Made by a program: the position numbers and the translations under genes
Assembly (NCBI GenBank): GCA_041655255.1
Contig: JBBAFS010000051.1
Coordinates: forward strand, 1 to 11,872
From: JBBAFS01 sp041655255
Lineage (GTDB): Bacteria; Spirochaetota; Spirochaetia; Sphaerochaetales; Sphaerochaetaceae
DNA length: 11,872 nucleotides
Direction of reading: 5' to 3'
The notes under the pieces: model-generated
The model's database searches: none
What the model was told of the DNA's origin: nothing
Seen by the model: the letters and a program-made list of their open reading frames with translations, nothing else
Shown: piece after piece, positions 1-6,474 of the stretch
Position numbering within the stretch: position 1 is the first letter of the stretch
Layout: each line of letters opens with the position of its first letter

Positions 1-516
1 AGCAGTTGCATGTTCAACTGCTTCAGTGCGACTTAATTGAGACTCTTTGGTGGTATCCTCTTTGTCAAAAGAGATTGAACCAATACTTATTGAGTTTATA
101 TCCCCAAGGGCATCAAACAGTTGTGAGAGTAATACACTGTTTTCTTTGATGTTTCTCACTTCAACGTTGAGACTTTGACGAACTCTTTGACCAACAAGAA
201 CTTGGCTCTCTTCAACCCATCTATACTCAGGGGTAATAGAGAGAGATGAGGTCTTTACTCTTTTCTCTTCAATGTCAAAAGATTGCAACACACGTAAGAT
301 CTGTTGTACTTTCTGATTTGCCAGTTGTTGAGCCTCTTTGGTAGTCTCAGAGAGCTCATTAACACTAATACTAAAAGTTGCCCGATCGGGTTCGGCATAC
401 ACAACGGCTTTCCCTTGTACGGTAATGGTTCGTTGAGCTTCATTCGGCATAGTTGTTTGACAACTCACAAATAAGAGTGAAACTATAAGAGTGAACAAAA
501 GTACATATTTTTTCAT
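1..516 (-). CDS. SIMPL-domain (DUF541) lipoprotein, C-terminus cut off by the window edge
   Basis: Reading the minus strand from the ATG at 516 gives 172 codons, open to the left edge, so the C-terminal part is missing. The first 19 residues are a lipoprotein signal: two Lys, a hydrophobic run and the lipobox LFVSC, with Cys19 as the expected lipidated residue. From about residue 30 (TITVQGKAVVYAEPD) the protein matches the start of SIMPL/DUF541 domains, and the later stretch SLSITPEYRW is also typical. The family is periplasmic or envelope-associated and its role is poorly defined. AAGGAG (525-530, minus) lies 8 bases before the ATG. The gene starts 16 bases after the NUDIX gene ends, so the two are probably cotranscribed. 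Ser just before the lipobox Cys is common in spirochaetes but not exclusive to them. The family call is from sequence pattern only. Confidence 0.82.
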   Translation of the reverse strand, partial: MKKYVLLFTLIVSLLFVSCQTTMPNEAQRTITVQGKAVVYAEPDRATFSISVNELSETTKEAQQLANQKVQQILRVLQSFDIEEKRVKTSSLSITPEYRWVEESQVLVGQRVRQSLNVEVRNIKENSVLLSQLFDALGDINSISIGSISFDKEDTTKESQLSRTEAVEHATA

Positions 517-532
517 CTAAAGAACTCCTTGG

Positions 533-1117
533 TTATGAAATTAAATAGGGGTGTGATTCAACATAACGGATAAAGTAGGCTTGGGCTATCATCATAATAC
601 CGTTATCGTATTCACCTGTTCCCATCTTATGTAACACCTCTTTTACAGGAATGTGACAAATGGTGACATCTTCGTGGGTATCAAGCGATTGTTCGGTCAC
701 TTTTTCTACCCCTTCAGCTAAATAAAAATAGGCTCGGTTGGCCATAAATGCAGCGTTAGGCGAAACTGATCCTAATTCAATGATCTCGTGAGTTGGAACT
801 GCTCCAGTCTCTTCGATCAATTCACGAAGAGCTGCCTCTTTAGGGCTCTCCCCTTTATCGACTGTCCCTGCAGGAAATTCGATGGTGATTGAATCTGTTC
901 CGTGACGATACTGCTTTACCATCATAAAGTGAGGTACTCCCTCTTCATTGCGATACCACGGAATAATGGTCGCCCACTGTGGAGCTTCAAGTTCAACAAA
1001 CTCAGATTGAACTCCCGTTTTGGATTCACGCAGTATGGTATTTACATGAAAAATAGCACCGTCGTAGACCCTTCTTCTTTTGAGAGAATTCCATCGTAAT
1101 GTTTCATGATCGCTCAT
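533..1117 (-). CDS. NUDIX hydrolase, ADP-ribose pyrophosphatase type
   Basis: This 194-residue protein has a complete Nudix box, G-x5-E-x7-REUxEExGU, spanning residues 84-106: G84, E90, then RELIEETGA. The metal-binding Glu residues are E99, E102 and E103. The preceding IEFPAG and the Pro at 120 in the SVSPNAAF stretch resemble ADP-ribose/sugar-nucleotide pyrophosphatases of the NudF/YffH group, which split ADP-ribose into AMP and ribose 5-phosphate in the cytoplasm. Length fits that group (about 180-210 residues). The start is supported by AGGAG 6 bases upstream (1124-1128, minus). It is the first gene of a likely two-gene operon with the SIMPL lipoprotein; the two products have no obvious shared job. 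The exact substrate cannot be read from sequence, and other nucleoside-diphosphate derivatives are possible. Confidence 0.9.
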   Translation of the reverse strand: MSDHETLRWNSLKRRRVYDGAIFHVNTILRESKTGVQSEFVELEAPQWATIIPWYRNEEGVPHFMMVKQYRHGTDSITIEFPAGTVDKGESPKEAALRELIEETGAVPTHEIIELGSVSPNAAFMANRAYFYLAEGVEKVTEQSLDTHEDVTICHIPVKEVLHKMGTGEYDNGIMMIAQAYFIRYVESHPYLIS

Positions 1118-1147
1118 CTTCTTCTCCTCTCTCTGCTTCCTTCTAAA

Positions 1148-1176
1148 ACTGTAGTAAGAGAGGCTTATAAAAGCAA
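1148..1176 (-). promoter_or_regulatory. Weak candidate promoter for the NUDIX-SIMPL operon
   Basis: On the minus strand TTGCTT (1171-1176) is followed after 17 bases by TACAGT (1148-1153). The spacing is ideal, but the boxes match the sigma-70 consensus at only 3 and 4 of 6 positions. It lies about 30 bases upstream of the NUDIX start, divergent from the oad promoter. It is a guess; I saw no better site here. Confidence 0.22.
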
Positions 1177-1227
1177 GAGAGAACGACCAAATCGATAAAA
1201 TCTCTTCGAATCTCTAACTGTAACAAC

Positions 1228-1256
1228 TTGAAAGAGATACTTATTCAAGCTATAGT
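1228..1256 (+). promoter_or_regulatory. Promoter of the oadGAB operon
   Basis: TTGAAA (1228-1233), a 17-base spacer and TATAGT (1251-1256) each match the sigma-70 -35 and -10 consensus at 5 of 6 positions. Transcription would start near 1263, giving a leader of about 46 bases that carries the hairpin at 1271-1291 and the oadG ribosome binding site. This is the best promoter match in the window. Confidence 0.62.
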
Positions 1257-1270
1257 TTATTAAATCATTT

Positions 1271-1291
1271 TCCCCTACTACTCAGAGGGGA
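1271..1291 (+). promoter_or_regulatory. Small hairpin in the oadG leader
   Basis: TCCCCT (1271-1276) and AGGGGA (1286-1291) form a perfect 6-bp, GC-rich stem with a 9-base loop. It sits 3 bases upstream of the AAGGAG ribosome binding site (1295-1300) of oadG and just downstream of the predicted transcription start. There is no T tract, so it is not a terminator. It could stabilise the 5' end of the mRNA or affect initiation; it could also be chance. Confidence 0.3.
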
Positions 1292-1308
1292 TTCAAGGAG
1301 CACAATAC

Positions 1309-1581
1309 ATGCTACACCAATTGCCAAAAGAGCTTCTTTTAGAGCAGGTAAATAATGGTCTCATATTGATGCTGTTGGGGATGGGATTTGTTTTCGTTTT
1401 CCTCACATTATTGGTATTTTCGACCACGTTCCTCTCGTCGATGGTGAGGAAATATGCACCTGAAAAAAGCAAGCCAGTGACAAGTCGACCAACTTCCGTC
1501 TCAAGTGTTTCTGCACCAGAGACTGCGGGAAGTGAAATTGCCGTTGCTATTACCGCAGCCGTGGCACAATCAAAACAATAG
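1309..1581 (+). CDS. oadG: Oxaloacetate decarboxylase Na+ pump, gamma subunit
   Basis: A 90-residue protein with a single membrane span at about residues 17-42 (GLILMLLGMGFVFVFLTLLV) and a short polar tail ending in an Ala-rich helix (EIAVAITAAVAQ). This is the usual layout of the OAD_gamma family. The gamma subunit anchors the soluble biotinylated alpha subunit to the membrane pump OadB. AAGGAG (1295-1300) is 8 bases upstream of the ATG. It is first in oadG-oadA-oadB, with 21 bases to oadA. One oddity: the tail has no His, whereas from memory the Klebsiella gamma subunit binds zinc through C-terminal His residues, so zinc-assisted activity may be absent here. Small size makes family detection by sequence search weak, but position and the GMGF membrane segment make the call secure. 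Confidence 0.9.
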   Translation: MLHQLPKELLLEQVNNGLILMLLGMGFVFVFLTLLVFSTTFLSSMVRKYAPEKSKPVTSRPTSVSSVSAPETAGSEIAVAITAAVAQSKQ

Positions 1582-1602
1582 AAATACTTTGAAGGAGAAA
1601 TC

Positions 1603-3726
1603 ATGAAAAAAGTAAAGTTTATGTGTACAGCATTCCGTGACGGCTTTCAGTCCGTATACGGTGCTAGAGTTTTTACTAAAGATTTTCTACCAGCCGTAGA
1701 GGCTGCCAAGGAAGCTGGGATTACCCACTTTGAAGCAGGTGGTGGAGCCCGATTCCAATCTCTCTACTTTTACACCAATGAAGATGCATTCGATATGATG
1801 GACCAATTTAGAGAAGTTGCTGGTCCAGATGCAGATTTACAAACCCTCTCACGAGGAATCAACGTTGTTGGTCTCGATTCTCAACCCCGAGATATTATTA
1901 CCTTACATGCCCAACTCTTTAAGAAGCATGGAATTTCGACTATTCGAAACTTCGACGCCCTTAACGACGTCAACAACCTCATCGACAGCGGTCGTGCAAT
2001 TCACGAAGCTGGGTTACGGCACGAAGTTTCCGTTACCATGATGGCTCTTCCTCCAGGGGCAAATGGAGCACACGATCCAACATTCTACGAGAATACACTC
2101 AGAAGCATTTTAGATGCTGATATCCCTTTTGACTCAGTCTGTTTTAAAGACGCATCAGGAACCAGTACCCCTAAAGTGGTGTATGAGACAATTAAACGAG
2201 CTCGAGCTCTTTTAGGAAAAGATATCAACTTAGTGTTCCACTCACACGATACCGCTGGTGTCTGTATTAACCAATACGTGAGTGCTTTAGAAGCTGGAGC
2301 AGATCAAGTCGACCTCTCTTTAGTCCCTGTCTCAGGTGGAACATGTCAGCCCGATGTGATTACCATGTGGCATGCTCTGAGAGGAACAGACTTCACTCTC
2401 GATATTGATATCGACAAAGTCCTAGAAGCTGAGCGTATTTTTGAAGAAGCTATGAGTGACTATTTCCTCCCACCCGAGGCAACAATGGTCAACCCCATGA
2501 TTCCTTTCTCCCCACTTCCTGGTGGAGCTCTCACAGCAAATACTCAAATGCTCAGAGACAACGGTTTGATGAACCGTTTCCCCGAAATTACCCGAGCTAT
2601 GGGTGAAGTTGTAGCCAAAGGTGGATACGCCACAAGCGTTACCCCAGTGAGTCAGTTCTACTTCCAACAAGCTTTTAATAACGTCATGTTTGAACCATGG
2701 ACAAAGATTGCTGAAGGGTATGGAAAAATGGTTCTTGGTTACTTTGGAAAAACTCCAGTTGAGCCAGATGCTGAAGTGATGAAAATCAGTGAAAAACAAC
2801 TTGGCTTAAAACCAACAAAAGAGAAAGCTGTCGACATTAACGACAAAGATCCCACCAAAGGGGTTAAAGCTGCTACAGCAATGCTCGAAAAAGAGAATCT
2901 CCCTGTTACAGATGAGAACGTCTTTATCGCCGCATCCTGTAAAGAGAAAGGTATTTTATACCTCAAAGGTGATGCCAAAGTGAACGGCGTTCGCCTCAAG
3001 AGCTTAGAAAAACCTGCAGCTCCTGCTAAAAAAGCAAAAGCCTCAAGTGGAGATTACACAGTTCAAGTAAACAACAACACCTATGCAGTTCAACTTCAAG
3101 GTGCCCAAGCTGTTGTCAATGGCGTTGCTTATAACGTCAACGTTCAAGAGGGAATCAGTGCAGCGCCTGTTGCTGCTCCTGTTGCCGCAGCCCCTGTTGC
3201 TACTGAAACTGTCGATGTTAAAGCTCCCATGCCCGGTCTGATTCTTAGAACTGAAGTCCAAGTTGGATCTCAAGTAAAAGAGAATGATGTCCTGATGGTC
3301 ATGGAAGCGATGAAAATGGAAAATGAGATTTTCGCTCCCGTCAGTGGAACCGTCACTGAGATCAAAGTGAAACAAGGCGATCAACTCAATGCTGATGACG
3401 TTCTTATTGTCATTAGCACTGGAGCTCCTGTTGCCGCAGCCCCTGTTGCTGCTCCAACTCCAGCTCCCGTTGCTGCCCCTGCTGCACCTGTTGCTGCTCC
3501 AGTAGCTACTGGGGGAACAGAGGTCAAAGCTCCAATGCCCGGTTTAGTACTTCGCATTGAAGCACAAGTAGGAGACACTGTTGCTGAAAATGGTCTTTTA
3601 TTAGTGATGGAAGCGATGAAGATGGAGAATGAGATTTTTGCCCCAGTGAGCGGAACTGTTACTGAGATTCGTGTAAAACAGGGTGATCAACTCATGGCTG
3701 ACGATGTTCTCGCTATTATAGGTTAA
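1603..3726 (+). CDS. oadA: Oxaloacetate decarboxylase alpha subunit with two tandem biotinyl domains
   Basis: This 707-residue subunit transfers the carboxyl of oxaloacetate to biotin, releasing pyruvate. The carboxyltransferase TIM barrel covers about residues 4-260. Likely metal and catalytic residues are D13 (FRDGFQS), K182 and D183 (VCFKDASG), and H213 and H215 (HSHDTAG). The conserved PYC/OADA domain follows to about 470, then a small beta-rich segment at 485-517. The C-terminus is unusual: an Ala/Pro linker (520-533), a biotinyl domain (537-605, biotin Lys 571 in EAMKMENEI), a longer Ala/Pro linker (608-636) and a second biotinyl domain (640-707, Lys 673 in the same motif). Most OadA proteins I know are about 590-600 residues with one biotinyl domain; the added module explains the length. 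AAGGAG (1592-1597) lies 5 bases before the ATG. oadG and oadB flank it, which favours the Na+ pump over soluble pyruvate carboxylase. Confidence 0.95.
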   Translation: MKKVKFMCTAFRDGFQSVYGARVFTKDFLPAVEAAKEAGITHFEAGGGARFQSLYFYTNEDAFDMMDQFREVAGPDADLQTLSRGINVVGLDSQPRDIITLHAQLFKKHGISTIRNFDALNDVNNLIDSGRAIHEAGLRHEVSVTMMALPPGANGAHDPTFYENTLRSILDADIPFDSVCFKDASGTSTPKVVYETIKRARALLGKDINLVFHSHDTAGVCINQYVSALEAGADQVDLSLVPVSGGTCQPDVITMWHALRGTDFTLDIDIDKVLEAERIFEEAMSDYFLPPEATMVNPMIPFSPLPGGALTANTQMLRDNGLMNRFPEITRAMGEVVAKGGYATSVTPVSQFYFQQAFNNVMFEPWTKIAEGYGKMVLGYFGKTPVEPDAEVMKISEKQLGLKPTKEKAVDINDKDPTKGVKAATAMLEKENLPVTDENVFIAASCKEKGILYLKGDAKVNGVRLKSLEKPAAPAKKAKASSGDYTVQVNNNTYAVQLQGAQAVVNGVAYNVNVQEGISAAPVAAPVAAAPVATETVDVKAPMPGLILRTEVQVGSQVKENDVLMVMEAMKMENEIFAPVSGTVTEIKVKQGDQLNADDVLIVISTGAPVAAAPVAAPTPAPVAAPAAPVAAPVATGGTEVKAPMPGLVLRIEAQVGDTVAENGLLLVMEAMKMENEIFAPVSGTVTEIRVKQGDQLMADDVLAIIG
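3175..3450 (+). repeat. Exact 27-base direct repeat in the two Ala/Pro linkers of oadA
   Basis: Bases 3175-3201 and 3424-3450 are identical over 27 bases; both encode APVAAAPVA. The copies are 249 bases (83 codons) apart, so recombination or slippage between them would remove one biotinyl domain without shifting the frame. The biotinyl domains they flank have diverged at many synonymous positions, so the linkers are more alike at DNA level than the domains. Confidence 0.88.
3217..3720 (+). repeat. Tandem duplication of the biotinyl domain within oadA
   Basis: Residues 539-604 (3217-3414) and 641-706 (3523-3720) align without gaps, with 53 of 66 identical by my count, at an offset of 102 residues. 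The block from the biotin motif to VTEI is unchanged over 22 residues, while third codon positions often differ. This pattern points to an old duplication held by selection on the protein rather than a recent copy or an assembly artefact. Confidence 0.93.
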
Positions 3727-3738
3727 GGGAGTGTAACG

Positions 3739-4965
3739 ATGATTGGACAAGCTTTCACTCAATTGTGGGAGACAACCGGATTAGTTGGCTTCCTCGCAAC
3801 CGGTGGATGGGGAAACTTTGTGATGATTATAGTGGGGATGGTTCTGTTATACCTCGCTATTAGTAAAGGGTTTGAACCACTGTTACTGATTCCAATTGGA
3901 TTTGGTGCTGTTTTGGCAAACATCCCTTTTGCATACATCGCAGGAGTCGACCCCACAAGCTCAACAGCTGCAGCCGGATTTATTAAATTATTGTACGACA
4001 TGGGTGTCGAAACAGGACTATTCCCCATTCTCATTTTTATGGGAGTTGGGGCTATGACCGACTTTGGACCTCTTATTGCTAACCCCAAAACATTAATGTT
4101 GGGAGCAGCTGCTCAATTAGGTATCTTCTCTGCCTTAATTGGAGCACTACTTATTAGCTTTATTCCAGGGATTACATTCGACTTACATGCCGCCGCTTCG
4201 ATTGGTATTATTGGAGGGGCAGATGGACCGACTGCTATTTATGTAACAAGCCGCCTTGCGCCAGATCTTCTTGGATCTATTGCGGTAGCGGCCTACTCAT
4301 ACATGGCGCTTGTTCCCATTATTCAACCCCCCATTATGAGAGCATTAACAACAAAGAGTGAACGTCTTATTAAGATGCAACAGCTCAGACCTGTTTCAAA
4401 ACTTGAGAAGATTTTATTCCCACTTTCAGTACTCTCTATTTGTGCCATCTTACTTCCATCGGCAACTCCTTTAGTTGGAGCCCTGATGTTTGGTAACCTT
4501 GCAAAAGAGGTTGGCGTTGTTGATCGCTTAAGTGATACCATGCAAAATGCATTGATGAACACTGTTACCATCTTCTTAGGTCTCTCTGTTGGATCGAAGA
4601 TGGAAGCTGACAAGTTCTTAAACCTCAACACCCTTGGAATTTTATTACTCGGAATGGTTGCATTTAGTATTGGAACAGCAGGTGGTGTGTTAATTGCAAA
4701 ATTAATGAACAAACTCAGTCCAAAGCACCCAGTTAACCCACTCATTGGTTCAGCTGGAGTATCAGCAGTACCAATGGCAGCTCGTGTCTCTAGTAAAGTA
4801 GGTCAAGAGTATAACCCTCAAAACTTCTTACTGATGCACGCCATGGGACCAAACGTTGCTGGAGTTATTGGATCAGCAGTTGCTGCCGGAATCTTATTAG
4901 CAGTCGTTCCTTTTATGGAACCATTAGTGAATGGACTACGACCAGCTTTAGGATTGTTCATGTAA
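3739..4965 (+). CDS. oadB: Oxaloacetate decarboxylase Na+ pump, beta subunit
   Basis: A 408-residue, very hydrophobic integral membrane protein with about nine hydrophobic segments. It decarboxylates the carboxybiotin carried by OadA and couples this to Na+ export. Residues reported as essential in the Klebsiella protein have clear counterparts: D162 in GGADGPTAIY (D203), Y188 in YSYMALVP (Y229), and N333, G337, S342 and R349 in NPLIGSAGVSAVPMAARV (N373, G377, S382, R389). The spacing of these residues agrees, with an offset of 40-41. The Klebsiella numbers are from memory. GGGAG (3727-3731) is 7 bases before the ATG and directly follows the oadA stop, so translation is probably coupled. Methylmalonyl- or glutaconyl-CoA decarboxylases share this subunit type; the oadA next door decides for oxaloacetate. 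The gene ends 20 bases before a strong terminator. Confidence 0.95.
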   Translation: MIGQAFTQLWETTGLVGFLATGGWGNFVMIIVGMVLLYLAISKGFEPLLLIPIGFGAVLANIPFAYIAGVDPTSSTAAAGFIKLLYDMGVETGLFPILIFMGVGAMTDFGPLIANPKTLMLGAAAQLGIFSALIGALLISFIPGITFDLHAAASIGIIGGADGPTAIYVTSRLAPDLLGSIAVAAYSYMALVPIIQPPIMRALTTKSERLIKMQQLRPVSKLEKILFPLSVLSICAILLPSATPLVGALMFGNLAKEVGVVDRLSDTMQNALMNTVTIFLGLSVGSKMEADKFLNLNTLGILLLGMVAFSIGTAGGVLIAKLMNKLSPKHPVNPLIGSAGVSAVPMAARVSSKVGQEYNPQNFLLMHAMGPNVAGVIGSAVAAGILLAVVPFMEPLVNGLRPALGLFM

Positions 4966-4985
4966 CACCTTGTGTTAACTTCTAC

Positions 4986-5014
4986 ACAGCCTCCACACGG
5001 AGGCTGTTTTTCTT
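4986..5014 (+). terminator. Intrinsic terminator of the oadGAB operon
   Basis: ACAGCCTCC (4986-4994) and GGAGGCTGT (4999-5007) form a perfect 9-bp stem with a 4-base loop, followed by a T-rich run to 5014. This is a textbook rho-independent terminator 20 bases after the oadB stop. Its T run overlaps the -35 box of the next promoter. Confidence 0.93.
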
Positions 5015-5041
5015 GATAACAGAAGCAATTTCGTCTATGCT
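5013..5041 (+). promoter_or_regulatory. Promoter for a probably leaderless hydrolase-deaminase mRNA
   Basis: TTGATA (5013-5018), a 17-base spacer and TATGCT (5036-5041) match the sigma-70 boxes at 5 and 4 of 6 positions. The -10 box ends only 6 bases before the ATG at 5048, so transcription should begin at or beside the start codon. No Shine-Dalgarno sequence is visible upstream, in agreement with a leaderless message. Confidence 0.5.
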
Positions 5042-5047
5042 TGCCCC

Positions 5048-5977
5048 ATGATTTACCTTCTTCTATTCGCTATTATTGTTCTCACTCTTCTATGGAGTGC
5101 TCAACTTTGGGGGTATAAAGAGAAGTTCTTTGAACCCATTACTCCTGATGTAGATCATCTTTTTTCAGCTCGATGTGCCCCTATTGAGTTAACTCACTCT
5201 TCTCAAGCCTCTCGTGCTATTCTCATGATTCACGGCTTTCCCAGTAGCCCCTACCCCTTTAGATGGGCAGCACAAGCCTCCCACACAAAGGGATACGATG
5301 TGTTTGTTCCTTTACTACCAGGGTTTGGAACAACACCTGAAGATTTAAAAGATACTAGTTTTACTCAATGGTTTGAGTTTGTTGAAAAGCTCTATCTTGA
5401 AAAAAGGGAGATGTATGAGAAGGTGTTTCTTGTTGGAACGAGTATGGGTGGAGCGATGGCTCTAAAACTTGCTCAAAAATACAACACCTCTCCTTTACAG
5501 CCTAATGGGGTATGTACTGTGGGTGCTCCTGTGTTTCTCAATGACCTGTTTTTAGGAGCTGTTCAAAAACCGGCGTATTACGTCATGCGTCTTGTTTCAC
5601 TGTTCACCTATGCCCTCTCTCCTGGTGTCTACATTGATGAACGAGATGAGAGTGAGAGTAATGACGGAGAGGAGTTTTGGGTTGGCTATACAGGCTCTTT
5701 TGTTCAAGGTGGGGTGAGTTTGGCGTATAACTTAAAACAGATTCGTAAAGACCTTGGCCGTATACATGCTCCTTTGTTAGTGATACACGATAAAAGAGAT
5801 AAGACTATCCACTATAAAAACCAACAAGAGATCACTTCCCACGTGAACTCTTCACACATAGAATCAATTACCACCGAGTTAACGAGCGATCATAATCGTC
5901 ATATACTACTGATGTACCCTTCGATACGTGATACGCTTATTGAGCAGATGCTCACATTTTTTAACTCTTGCTCATAA
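5048..5977 (+). CDS. Membrane-anchored alpha/beta hydrolase (esterase/lipase-like)
   Basis: This 309-residue protein starts with a hydrophobic helix (residues 1-20) that probably anchors it to the membrane, followed by an alpha/beta-hydrolase domain. HGFPSSP (62-68) is the oxyanion-hole segment. GTSMGG (130-135) is the nucleophile elbow with Ser132. LLVIHDKRD (243-251) supplies the acid, most likely Asp251, and the His is H285 (H282 is the alternative) in SDHNRHILLMY. The overall pattern resembles carboxylesterases and monoacylglycerol lipases of the Est30 type; the natural ester is unknown. The ATG at 5048 lacks a Shine-Dalgarno site but lies immediately after a promoter, suggesting leaderless translation. 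The next in-frame Met (residue 60) would cut into the core, so the start is kept. A dCMP deaminase gene follows 11 bases later in the same operon. Confidence 0.85.
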   Translation: MIYLLLFAIIVLTLLWSAQLWGYKEKFFEPITPDVDHLFSARCAPIELTHSSQASRAILMIHGFPSSPYPFRWAAQASHTKGYDVFVPLLPGFGTTPEDLKDTSFTQWFEFVEKLYLEKREMYEKVFLVGTSMGGAMALKLAQKYNTSPLQPNGVCTVGAPVFLNDLFLGAVQKPAYYVMRLVSLFTYALSPGVYIDERDESESNDGEEFWVGYTGSFVQGGVSLAYNLKQIRKDLGRIHAPLLVIHDKRDKTIHYKNQQEITSHVNSSHIESITTELTSDHNRHILLMYPSIRDTLIEQMLTFFNSCS

Positions 5978-5988
5978 TAGGAAAGATG

Positions 5989-6474
5989 ATGAAAAGAACA
6001 AACTACATTAGCTGGGATGAATATTTTATGGGAGTAGCTCTCCTCTCTGCAAAACGAAGTAAAGATCCGAACACTCAAGTAGGAGCTTGTATCGTCAATA
6101 CCGACAAAAAGATTGTCGGTGTAGGATACAATGGATCTCCACGAGGTTTAAATGATGATGAACTTCCTTGGGCTCGTGAGGGGGAGTTTTTAGAGACGAA
6201 GTACCCGTATGTCGTCCATGCCGAATTAAATGCGATATTAAACAGTACTAGTAATCTCAAAGGGTGTACGTTGTATGTAGCGTTGTTTCCATGCAATGAG
6301 TGTGCTAAAGCTATTATCCAAGTTGGAATTAGTGAGATTGTTTATTTATCAGATAAGTACAGTGACACAGATATTGTAAAAGCCTCAAAAAGAATGCTCA
6401 ACCAAGCAGGGGTGACACTACGCCAACTCGATGTTGAACTAAAAGAGTTAACCCTCAGTTTTGTCGGTGAATAA
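5989..6474 (+). CDS. dCMP deaminase (cytidine/deoxycytidylate deaminase family)
   Basis: A 161-residue zinc deaminase that converts dCMP to dUMP, the precursor for thymidylate, in the cytoplasm. Zinc ligands and catalytic residues are visible: HAE at 77-79 (H77 ligand, E79 proton shuttle) and PCNEC at 101-105 (C102 and C105). KDPNTQVGA (26-34) and GYNGSPRG (46-53) are typical of the dCMP deaminase/ComEB group rather than free cytidine deaminases. I place the start at the second of two adjacent ATGs (5986 and 5989) because AGGA (5979-5982) is 6 bases before it. An upstream TTG at 5968 would overlap the hydrolase gene and has no ribosome site. The 3' end overlaps the convergent RNase D gene by 27 bases. 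Allosteric control by dCTP is known for some members but cannot be judged here. Confidence 0.9.
   Translation: MKRTNYISWDEYFMGVALLSAKRSKDPNTQVGACIVNTDKKIVGVGYNGSPRGLNDDELPWAREGEFLETKYPYVVHAELNAILNSTSNLKGCTLYVALFPCNECAKAIIQVGISEIVYLSDKYSDTDIVKASKRMLNQAGVTLRQLDVELKELTLSFVGE

Noticed and set aside
1257..1308. Riboswitch in the oadG leader
   Set aside because: The leader is only about 46 bases with one 6-bp stem, too short for a known aptamer plus expression platform.
1293..1604. Open minus-strand frame opposite oadG
   Set aside because: It mirrors oadG, has no ribosome site, and the plus-strand frame has the family motif, operon position and AAGGAG site.
3381..3578. Ala/Thr/Gly-rich minus-strand frame opposite the OadA linker
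   Set aside because: It is the antisense of the Ala/Pro repeats; low complexity and no start signals.
4963..4977. Small inverted repeat (TAACAC/GTGTTA) over the oadB stop as a second terminator
   Set aside because: AT-rich 6-bp stem with a 3-base loop and no T run; the strong terminator at 4986 explains the end of the operon.
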